Below the pieces are notes generated by a model. It searched no databases and was not told where the DNA came from. It saw nothing but the letters and a program-made list of their open reading frames with translations. From an uncultured Bacilli bacterium (lineage in GTDB: Bacteria > Bacillota_I > Bacilli_A > RF39 > UBA660), in assembly GCA_947627435.1 (NCBI GenBank), contig CANQWB010000001.1:71952-104434 (forward strand): a stretch of 32,483 nucleotides of DNA, in the 5' to 3' direction. Shown in pieces: positions 16,903-24,982 of this stretch. Both the position numbers and the translations under genes were made by a program. Every line of letters begins with the position of its first letter. Positions within the stretch are counted from its first letter, which is position 1.

Positions 16903-19057
16903 AAGGGTGTTAAATACATATCGTCAAGTGAAGAAAAATCATGGAGTCAATATATATAAACAACATGGAAAACTTGTGAAAAACCATGTGCAAAAAGTAT
17001 CAGTAGTGATTCCAAATTACAATTATGAAAAGTTAATTGTTGAGAGAATTGATTCTATTATAAGACAAACTTATCCTATATATGAAATTATTGTATTAGA
17101 TGATTGCTCAAAAGATAATAGTGTTGCTGTAATAAAGAACAAGTTAAAAACGATTCAACATATAAAAACAAAGTTAATTGTTAATGATAAAAATAGTGGT
17201 TCTGTGTTTAAACAATGGCAAAAAGGGTTTGAAGAAGCAAAAGGTGATTATGTTTGGATTGCTGAGGCAGATGATAGTGCTAATTGTCATTTTTTAGAAA
17301 CTGCCATGAGGGGTTTCGAAGATAAAGATGTTATATTATCATATACAGAAAGTATGAGAATAGATTTAAATAATAAAATTATCCAAAATTCTTGTCGCGA
17401 TTGGATGGAAGGTGTAAGTAGTACTAGATGGAACAAAAGTTATATTGTAGATGGCAAAGATGAAATTATAAATTGTCTAAGTATTTGCAATACGATACCT
17501 AATGTTTCCGCAGTTGTATGGAAAAAACAAGACTATCACGATATTTTTAAAGAAGCTCAAAAATTTAAAATTAGTGGGGACTGGTATATTTACTATCATG
17601 CACTTCAAAATGGGAAAATTGCATACCATAAAAAAAGTCTAAATTATTTTAGAAAGCATAATCAATCTGCTAGTACAGTTGTAAAAGTAGAAATGGAATT
17701 AAAAGAATTATTATGGATCCAAAAAGACATTCGTGATCATTATGTGTTACCAAGTAATATTATCCATAAACAATCTTATCGATATGGAACAATTATTCAA
17801 AAAGTGGATGAAAAGGTAAAAAAAGAAGTAGAACCATTCATTGCAAAGAAAATTGCATGGATTATTCCAGCTCCAATTAAAGGATCAGGCGGCATTCGTA
17901 CTATGATTCAAAATGCAAATGCCCTTGTGAAAAAAGGATATGAATGTGATATATATATTGAAGAAGATTATATAAATGATTCAATGAGTATGAAACGTCG
18001 TATTGAGAACTACTATGGGGAATGTTTGGCTGATGTATATGTTGGAATTGAATTTCGAAAACAATACGATTTAGCTTTTTGTACTTATTCTATATTAACG
18101 GCTGATTATTTAAACTTTATGGATGTACCTAGAAAAGCATACTTTATTCAAGACTTTGAACCATGGTTTGAACCAATGGGAGGTCTATATTTGCAAATGG
18201 AAAAATCATATAAATATCATTTCTATGGTATTAGTATTGGAAAATGGCTTACATATAAGTTATCAAATGAATTCGATATGTCTATGAATTACTTTGACTT
18301 TTGTGCAGATTTGAACATTTACCATAAATTAGATGGTGTAGAAAAAGAAGATGCAGTTTGTTTTATTTATCAACCTGAAAAGGCCAGAAGATGCAGTAAC
18401 TTAGGAATAGATGCACTCAGATTGGTAAAAAAGTTGCGCCCTGAAATTAAAATCTACTTATATGGATCTGATCAAGCTTGGAAAGATAATCTAGAAGTGG
18501 AAAATTTAAATATTATTTCGTTAGCCGAATGTAACAAATTGTATAACAAGTGTAAGGTAGGATTATGTATTAGTGCATCTAATCCTTCTAGAATTCCATT
18601 TGAAATGATGGCCGCTGGATTACCAGTGGTAGATTTATATCGTGAAAATAATTTATATGATGTACCAGATGGTGGCGTATTACTGGCAGATTCTACACCA
18701 GAAGCAATTGCAACCGCAATTATTAAAATATACGATGATGAAAAATTGCAAAAGAAAATGTCTACAATTGGGGAATCATATATGAAAAATCATCCAATTG
18801 AAAAAGGCTTTGAACAGTTTTATCAATTTGTAGAAGATGTATTAAATGATAAGATAAAACCAAATAACAAGATAAAATCACTCTATAAAACAGAAAAAAT
18901 AACTCCTTCTGATGAAGTGTTAAATGTTTCTAATATAGTGCGAGCTATTCCAGTTGCTATTTCACATCATTCTAAAATGATTCGACAAATGGTAAGAATA
19001 AAAAAGAAAATTGAACGTGAAGTAAAAGAATTGGTAAGAAAGGTATTTGGTCTTTGA
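16880..19057 (+). CDS. GT2 + GT4 (WsaF-like) bifunctional glycosyltransferase
   Basis: N-terminal VSVVIPNYNYEKLIVERIDSI...LDDCSKDNS; C-terminal KIAWIIPAPIKGSGGIRTMIQNANAL...RKAYFIQDFEPWFEPMGG. Confidence 0.82.
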   Translation: MIKKLIPKRVLNTYRQVKKNHGVNIYKQHGKLVKNHVQKVSVVIPNYNYEKLIVERIDSIIRQTYPIYEIIVLDDCSKDNSVAVIKNKLKTIQHIKTKLIVNDKNSGSVFKQWQKGFEEAKGDYVWIAEADDSANCHFLETAMRGFEDKDVILSYTESMRIDLNNKIIQNSCRDWMEGVSSTRWNKSYIVDGKDEIINCLSICNTIPNVSAVVWKKQDYHDIFKEAQKFKISGDWYIYYHALQNGKIAYHKKSLNYFRKHNQSASTVVKVEMELKELLWIQKDIRDHYVLPSNIIHKQSYRYGTIIQKVDEKVKKEVEPFIAKKIAWIIPAPIKGSGGIRTMIQNANALVKKGYECDIYIEEDYINDSMSMKRRIENYYGECLADVYVGIEFRKQYDLAFCTYSILTADYLNFMDVPRKAYFIQDFEPWFEPMGGLYLQMEKSYKYHFYGISIGKWLTYKLSNEFDMSMNYFDFCADLNIYHKLDGVEKEDAVCFIYQPEKARRCSNLGIDALRLVKKLRPEIKIYLYGSDQAWKDNLEVENLNIISLAECNKLYNKCKVGLCISASNPSRIPFEMMAAGLPVVDLYRENNLYDVPDGGVLLADSTPEAIATAIIKIYDDEKLQKKMSTIGESYMKNHPIEKGFEQFYQFVEDVLNDKIKPNNKIKSLYKTEKITPSDEVLNVSNIVRAIPVAISHHSKMIRQMVRIKKKIEREVKELVRKVFGL

Positions 19058-20877
19058 TGAAGAAAATGTTATATAAATTTGCACAATTAGGATACCGTTT
19101 GATTCCACTTCGTGCGGATCGAAAAAAGAAAATTGTAGCAATAATTACACAAAAAAGGAAAATGACTAAAAAACAATTGATACATAAAATTCAAAAGTAC
19201 CAAGTTATTTCTTTTGATATTTTTGATACTTTGATTACACGTACACTTTATCAACCAGATGATTTATTTCAGATCATTGGTGAAATAGAAAATATCCCTG
19301 ATTTTTTAAATATGCGTAAGCAGGCCGAGATAGAAGCTAATCGCAAATGGAATCATGATTGCAATTTGGATGAGATATATGAGGAATTAAATCACTTATA
19401 CCATTTAGATTCTAAAAAATTAAAAGAATTAGAAATTTCTTTAGAATTAGAATTTTGTATTCCTCGAAAGGATATGCTTGATGTATTTTATAAAATAAAA
19501 AAGAATCATAAAATTATTTTGGTAAGTGATATGTACTTGAATCGAGAAATTATTGAAAAAATGCTAGCAAAATGTGGTTATAGTGGTTATGACAAACTGT
19601 ATCTATCCAATGAACTCAATAAAAGAAAAGATAACAAAACAATATGGGATGATGTATTACAAGAAAATAAGAATATTGTACATATTGGTGATAATCTGTT
19701 GTCTGATTATGAATATCCAAAAGAGTTTCATATAGACACAATCAAAATTGAAAGCGGCATTTCAATTTTACAAAAATCTAAAGCTAATATTTTTCTGAAA
19801 GATTGCAATTCATCTGGTTCCAATTCTATATTTTTAGGATTAATTATTAATAAGATTTTATGTAATTCTCCATTTTCAGATGGGAATATCGTTACACTAG
19901 AACAATTTGGCTATACATTAATTGCACCTTTTATGTTTGAATTTATGAAATTCATAGATGAACAGGAAGGCCCTCTATTGTTTTTAGCACGTGAAGGGTA
20001 TCAATTACAAAAACTATATGTAAAATATTGTGACATATTTAAAAAAAAGCAAAAACAGAATTTTTACTTTCTAAGTTCCCGAAAAGCTTCAACTATATAT
20101 GAAACAAAAGAAGACATTGAAAAGAGTTGTAGTCAGGTATTTAATGGCAGTATTGCCAATTTTTTAGAACAAATATTTGATATAAAAGTAGAAAATAATA
20201 TGCTGATTGAATTACCAAAAGATAAAGATACTGTCATTCCTATTGTACTTTCTTATGCCGAGGACATCATTGCACAATCTTTAGAAAATAAAAAAAATTA
20301 TATTTCATATATGAAAAAAATGATTCCAAATTACCAAAAAGTAGATCTTACTTTGGTTGACTTAGGTTACTCCGGAACTATTCAATACAATTTAAGTCGT
20401 ATATTAAACCAACATATCAAAGGTTGTTATTTAACTAATTCTGATTCTGTTAAAAGATTTTTTTCTGATAGTATTTTAGAGTTTTGCTTCGATATTCATG
20501 AAGACCCATTATATCAAAAAATATATCATTATTCTTTAATATTAGAATTTTTCTTATCTGCACCGTTTGGACAATTATTAAAATTTGCAGAACAAGAAGG
20601 AGAAATTATTCCAATTTACAATCAAGAAAAGATGGATTCTATCAAAGAACATACATTGGATACTATTTTTAATGGTGTGATATCTTATATGGAAGATATT
20701 CATCATATTTGTGAAGTATTTCATATAGATATAGATAAAAGGCTAATTGCACAAATCTATATTGGTTTTATTGAAACATCTAGTATCAGTTATGAAGTAA
20801 AAGATCAGTTTAGATTTCAAGATGCCTACTGTGGAACAAAGGAATATAATGTATTTAAAAAGATAAGTCGTTATTAA
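19054..20877 (+). CDS. HAD-superfamily hydrolase of glycan clusters (COG5610-like)
   Basis: VISFDIFDTLITRTLYQPDDLF, ILVSDMYLNREII, IHIGDNLLSDYEYP-type HAD motifs. Confidence 0.8.
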   Translation: MMKKMLYKFAQLGYRLIPLRADRKKKIVAIITQKRKMTKKQLIHKIQKYQVISFDIFDTLITRTLYQPDDLFQIIGEIENIPDFLNMRKQAEIEANRKWNHDCNLDEIYEELNHLYHLDSKKLKELEISLELEFCIPRKDMLDVFYKIKKNHKIILVSDMYLNREIIEKMLAKCGYSGYDKLYLSNELNKRKDNKTIWDDVLQENKNIVHIGDNLLSDYEYPKEFHIDTIKIESGISILQKSKANIFLKDCNSSGSNSIFLGLIINKILCNSPFSDGNIVTLEQFGYTLIAPFMFEFMKFIDEQEGPLLFLAREGYQLQKLYVKYCDIFKKKQKQNFYFLSSRKASTIYETKEDIEKSCSQVFNGSIANFLEQIFDIKVENNMLIELPKDKDTVIPIVLSYAEDIIAQSLENKKNYISYMKKMIPNYQKVDLTLVDLGYSGTIQYNLSRILNQHIKGCYLTNSDSVKRFFSDSILEFCFDIHEDPLYQKIYHYSLILEFFLSAPFGQLLKFAEQEGEIIPIYNQEKMDSIKEHTLDTIFNGVISYMEDIHHICEVFHIDIDKRLIAQIYIGFIETSSISYEVKDQFRFQDAYCGTKEYNVFKKISRY

Positions 20878-20890
20878 GGAGAAATATAAT

Positions 20891-21271
20891 ATGAAACAAT
20901 TATTAAAACAAATTATAAGATTTGGTATTGTAGGGGTAATTGCTTTTCTTATTGATTATTCATTACTATATGTATTTACTGAATTTATACATATTCATTA
21001 TCTTATTTCATCTGTTATGTCGTTTACAATATCACTTATTTTTAATTACATTGCGAGTATCTATTGGGTATTTGATGTAAAAAAGAAACAAACATATAAA
21101 GAAGTAATTATATTTGTAGTACTAAGTGTGATTGGTCTTGGAATTAATCAACTTGTGATGTATGTGATGACTGATTTATGGAAAATATACTATATGTTAA
21201 GTAAATTAGTTGCAACCGCAATTGTCATGGTATGGAATTTTATCACAAGAAAAATATTTATAGAAAAATAA
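20891..21271 (+). CDS. GtrA family membrane protein
   Basis: KQIIRFGIVGVIAFLIDYSLLYVFTEF...NYIASIYWVF; four TM segments. Confidence 0.85.
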   Translation: MKQLLKQIIRFGIVGVIAFLIDYSLLYVFTEFIHIHYLISSVMSFTISLIFNYIASIYWVFDVKKKQTYKEVIIFVVLSVIGLGINQLVMYVMTDLWKIYYMLSKLVATAIVMVWNFITRKIFIEK

Positions 21272-21297
21272 TTATAGACAAATGTCTATAATTTTTT
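21270..21297 (+). terminator. Rho-independent terminator
   Basis: AATTATAGACA/TGTCTATAATT inverted repeat followed by T tract. Confidence 0.7.
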
Positions 21298-21311
21298 GTT
21301 ATATATGAAAC

Positions 21312-21340
21312 TTTACTCCCACATTATTTTGTCGTATAAT
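21312..21340 (+). promoter_or_regulatory. Promoter for the GT4-Alg14-Alg13-GT2 operon
   Basis: TTTACT, 17-nt spacer, TATAAT; lies inside the track's over-extended ORF start. Confidence 0.6.
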
Positions 21341-21355
21341 AAAAGTGGTGATTCT

Positions 21356-22489
21356 ATGAAAAAGGTAACCATTTTCGCACTTCATTTAGGGTATGGAGGC
21401 ATTGAAAGATGTATATCGATGCTTGCAAATGCATTATGTGATGAATATCAAGTAGAGATTATCTCTACTTATGAATTAGGTGAACATCCTGCCTTTTTCT
21501 TAAATAAACAAATTCAAGTTCAATATTTATTAAAAGAAACAAGTCCTAATCGTCAGGAATTTTTAAGAGCTCTTAAGAGTTTTCATTTCATTCAAGCATG
21601 GAAAGAAGGCATGAGAGCAATTCACATTCTAAAATGGAAAAAAGAGAAAATGATTGGAGCCATGCAAGAATGCAATAGTGATATTATGATTGCAACAAGG
21701 GATATTCATAATAAATGGTTAGGAAAATACGGTAAAAAAAGTGCATATAAAATTGGTTGGGAACATAATCATCCACATGGCAATCAAAGGTATATGAAAA
21801 AAGTAATTGAGTCAGTCAAAAATCTAGATGCATTTGTGCTCGTTTCTCCTGAGTTAAAAAAACTATATGAGTCAAAAGTAACATGCCCTTGTATATATAT
21901 TCCAAATGCGATTGAAGATTTTCAAAATGAATTGTCAAAACAGACAGAAAAAAAGATTATTTCTATTGGAAGATTATCTAAAGAAAAAGGATATTCTGAT
22001 TTAATAGATGTGTTTGATATGGTACATAAATTATTTCCAGATTGGCATTTGGATATTATTGGAGATGGAATAGAACGAGATAGTCTCGTACACAAAATTA
22101 ATCACTATCAATTACAAAAGGATATTACATTACATGGTTATCAAGGAAAAGAATATATCAATAATTTATTAGAACATTCTTCCATTTATGTCATGTCATC
22201 GTTTACAGAGTCATTTGGCATTGTATTATTAGAAGCATTTTCGTTTGGATTACCTTGTGTCGCTTTTGATAGTGCCGAGGGTGCGAATTTGCTAATTAGT
22301 AATAATTGGGATGGCTATCTAATTAAAAATCGAGATAAAGAACAGATGGCTAAACGCATTTGTGAATTGATTCAAAATCAAAATAGAAGAATTGTTATGG
22401 GCGATAATGGTATGAAAAAAGCAACTACTTATCAAATGAGTGAAGTTAAAAAACAGTGGCTTGCTTTATTAGAAAAGGAAACAATATGA
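21356..22489 (+). CDS. GT4 family glycosyltransferase
   Basis: MKKVTIFALHLGYGGIERCISMLANAL...SIGRLSKEKGYSDLIDVF...SFTESFGIVLLEAFSFGLPCVAFD; start corrected to 21356. Confidence 0.9.
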   Translation: MKKVTIFALHLGYGGIERCISMLANALCDEYQVEIISTYELGEHPAFFLNKQIQVQYLLKETSPNRQEFLRALKSFHFIQAWKEGMRAIHILKWKKEKMIGAMQECNSDIMIATRDIHNKWLGKYGKKSAYKIGWEHNHPHGNQRYMKKVIESVKNLDAFVLVSPELKKLYESKVTCPCIYIPNAIEDFQNELSKQTEKKIISIGRLSKEKGYSDLIDVFDMVHKLFPDWHLDIIGDGIERDSLVHKINHYQLQKDITLHGYQGKEYINNLLEHSSIYVMSSFTESFGIVLLEAFSFGLPCVAFDSAEGANLLISNNWDGYLIKNRDKEQMAKRICELIQNQNRRIVMGDNGMKKATTYQMSEVKKQWLALLEKETI

Positions 22490-22956
22490 AAAAAGTATTA
22501 TGGATTTCGAGTCAAGGGGGTCATTTAAATGAGTTGTTACAACTAGATTCCTTATTTTCAAAATATGACTCTTATTTTATGACAGAAAAAACGAAAACAA
22601 CTATATTTTTAAAAGACAAATATAAAAATACGTCTTACTTACTTTATGGGACAAGACATCATATGTGGTGCTATCCATTTATTTTATTGGCAAATTGTTT
22701 GATTAGTTTGCATCAATATTTGAAAATACGTCCTGATTATGTAGTCACGACAGGTACCCATACTGCTGGGCCTATGTGCATGATTGCTAAAATTATGGGC
22801 AGTAAAGTGATTTATATTGAAACGTTTGCTAATATAGAAAATAAAACAGCAACAGGTAGACTGCTTGCCCCATTCGCAGATTTATTGATTGTTCAGTGGG
22901 AAAGTATGTTAGATGTATACCCAAAAGCAAAGTTTGGGGGGTGTATTTTTAAATGA
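22486..22956 (+). CDS. Alg14/PssD-like glycosyltransferase subunit
   Basis: MKKVLWISSQGGHLNELLQL...PDYVVTTGTHTAGPMCMIAKIMGSKVIYIETFANI. Confidence 0.88.
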   Translation: MKKVLWISSQGGHLNELLQLDSLFSKYDSYFMTEKTKTTIFLKDKYKNTSYLLYGTRHHMWCYPFILLANCLISLHQYLKIRPDYVVTTGTHTAGPMCMIAKIMGSKVIYIETFANIENKTATGRLLAPFADLLIVQWESMLDVYPKAKFGGCIFK

Positions 22957-23762
22957 TATTTGTGATATTAGGCACACAAGATAAAAAGTTTCCAAGATTA
23001 CTTGAAGAAGTAGAAAAGTTGATTTTGGATGGTACCATTCAAGAAAAGGTTATTGTTCAATCAGGTAATACTCCATATCATTCTAAGGTAATGGAAATTT
23101 ATTCTAGTTTAAGTCCTAAGAAGTTTTTAAGTTTTATGGAACAAAGTGATTATATTATTACACATGGTGGTGTTGGAACCATTCTAGATGCACTCAAAAT
23201 GAATAAAAAAATAATTGCTGTTCCAAGAAGAAAAGAATATAAGGAACATGAGAATAATCATCAAATACAAATTGTTCAAAAATTCAATCAAGAACATTAT
23301 ATTATTGGATGTGATGAAGTAGAAGATTTAAAAAAGAAAATTGCAAAAGTAAGTACTTTTAAGCCCAAAACATATGCTTTCAACAATGATCAAATGGTAT
23401 CAATGATAGCAACTTATATGGATGAAACTTCTACAAAAAGAAAAGAATTAATGATTTTTCTTTTCTATGCATTTTTAACATTATTCATACAACTTGGGAT
23501 TTATTTTTTAGGTAAGGTAGGACAATCAGGTTTCAATCATATGTGGCTTGGATGGCTCATTTCATATATTGTACTGATTTGCCTACATTACCGTAAAAAA
23601 AGTTATGTATTTGAAATTGTGTGGGGAGTTTTTCTTGCAATTGCACAATGGTTTTGGTTTACTTATTTTGAACAAATTAGTTCGATGATAATGATAACAA
23701 TAGTTGCTGATATGATAACTTATATAGGTCATACCATGTTTTATACAGGGAGGTTAAAATGA
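22953..23762 (+). CDS. Alg13/PssE-like glycosyltransferase subunit with extra C-terminal TM domain
   Basis: MIFVILGTQDKKFPRLLEEV...ITHGGVGTILDALKMNKKIIAVPRRKEYKEHENNHQ, then about 100 aa with 3-4 TM segments. Confidence 0.85.
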   Translation: MIFVILGTQDKKFPRLLEEVEKLILDGTIQEKVIVQSGNTPYHSKVMEIYSSLSPKKFLSFMEQSDYIITHGGVGTILDALKMNKKIIAVPRRKEYKEHENNHQIQIVQKFNQEHYIIGCDEVEDLKKKIAKVSTFKPKTYAFNNDQMVSMIATYMDETSTKRKELMIFLFYAFLTLFIQLGIYFLGKVGQSGFNHMWLGWLISYIVLICLHYRKKSYVFEIVWGVFLAIAQWFWFTYFEQISSMIMITIVADMITYIGHTMFYTGRLK

Positions 23763-24697
23763 AAAAAGAATTATTGACAGTAATTGTACCATGTTATAAT
23801 GAACAAGAATCTCTCTTTTATTTTTATGAAGAGATTGTTAAAATCGCTGAACAAATGAAATCTTTGAATTTTGAATTTTTATTTGTAAATGATGGTTCCA
23901 AAGATCAAACGCTATCTATCATAAAAGAGCTTAGTCATAAAGATAAGAGAGTTCGTTATGTATCTTTTTCTAGAAACTTTGGAAAAGAAGCTGCAATGTA
24001 TGCAGGATTAGAACATTCTAAGGGAGATTATGTAACGTTGATGGATGCAGATTTACAGGACCCTCCTGCTTTATTAATTGAAATGTATTCTGCAATAAAA
24101 AATGATGGTTATGATGTAGTAGGAACTAGACGTGTTACTCGTAAAGGGGAACCTCCTATTCGTAGTTTCTTCGCAAGATGTTTTTATAAACTCATCAATC
24201 GTATGTCAAAAGTGGAAATGGTAGATGGAGCGAGAGATTATCGTTTAATGACACGTCAAGTAGTAGACGCAATTTTATCATTAAAAGAATACAATCGTTA
24301 TTCAAAAGGATTATTTAGTTTTGTAGGTTTTGATACCAAATGGATTGAATATGAAAATGTAAAAAGAGTTGCAGGAGAGACAAAATGGTCTTTTTGGAAA
24401 TTATTTATCTATGCGTTAAATGGTATTACTGCATTTTCAACAGTACCTTTGATACTTTCAGGAGTAATTGGAATCTTATTTTGTTTGATTTCATTTATTG
24501 CTATTATTGTAATTATCATTAAAACTCTTACTGTTGGAGATCCAACTGTTGGATGGCCATCTTTGGTATGTATCATTTTTTTTGTGAGTGGTGTACAGTT
24601 ATTTTGTATTGGAATTATGGGACAATATTTGTCTAAAACATATTTAGAAACAAAACATAGACCTATTTATGTTGTTAAAGAAACGGATAAAAATTAA
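23759..24697 (+). CDS. GtrB/dolichol-phosphate mannosyltransferase-like GT2 with C-terminal TMs
   Basis: LTVIVPCYNEQESLFYFYEEI...VNDGSKDQTLSII...MDADLQDPP; two C-terminal TMs. Confidence 0.9.
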   Translation: MKKELLTVIVPCYNEQESLFYFYEEIVKIAEQMKSLNFEFLFVNDGSKDQTLSIIKELSHKDKRVRYVSFSRNFGKEAAMYAGLEHSKGDYVTLMDADLQDPPALLIEMYSAIKNDGYDVVGTRRVTRKGEPPIRSFFARCFYKLINRMSKVEMVDGARDYRLMTRQVVDAILSLKEYNRYSKGLFSFVGFDTKWIEYENVKRVAGETKWSFWKLFIYALNGITAFSTVPLILSGVIGILFCLISFIAIIVIIIKTLTVGDPTVGWPSLVCIIFFVSGVQLFCIGIMGQYLSKTYLETKHRPIYVVKETDKN

Positions 24698-24702
24698 TAT
24701 GT

Positions 24703-24758
24703 AATTTTTTCAAAAACTATCAATTTTAAATATTTGTGAAAATGAATCTATAGAAAAA
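24703..24758. repeat. 56-bp direct repeat, copy 1 (flanks the pilin-like gene)
   Basis: AATTTTTTCAAAAACTATCAATTTTAAATATTTGTGAAAATGAATCTATAGAAAAA; 54/56 identical to 26575-26630. Confidence 0.85.
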
Positions 24759-24781
24759 AATTCAAAGCATATTGAATGATA

Positions 24782-24809
24782 AAGAATCTTGTCAAAGAGA
24801 TTCTTTTTT
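24782..24809 (+). terminator. Rho-independent terminator of the glycan operon
   Basis: AAGAATCT-8 nt-AGATTCTT then T6. Confidence 0.7.
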
Positions 24810-24817
24810 GTTATAAT
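24789..24817 (+). promoter_or_regulatory. Promoter of the pilin-like gene, overlapping the terminator
   Basis: TTGTCA (24789-24794), 17-nt spacer, TATAAT (24812-24817). Confidence 0.6.
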
Positions 24818-24935
24818 GAATATGTCAAATAAATCATAAAATAGTTTGCGAAGAGCAACAAAGGGAATGAGAGGGTAACCCCCTCTAAAAGTTGTCTAAA
24901 AAAATGATAACATCCAAAGTATGCTATTTGTAAAC

Positions 24936-24960
24936 GGGGGGGGGGTAATCCCCTTTTTTT
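24936..24960 (+). promoter_or_regulatory. G10 homopolymer joined to a terminator-like hairpin (GGGG-TAAT-CCCC-T7) in the leader
   Basis: CGGGGGGGGGGTAATCCCCTTTTTTT directly upstream of the RBS. Confidence 0.6.
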
Positions 24961-24982
24961 ATTGTCTAAAGGAGTGAAAGAA

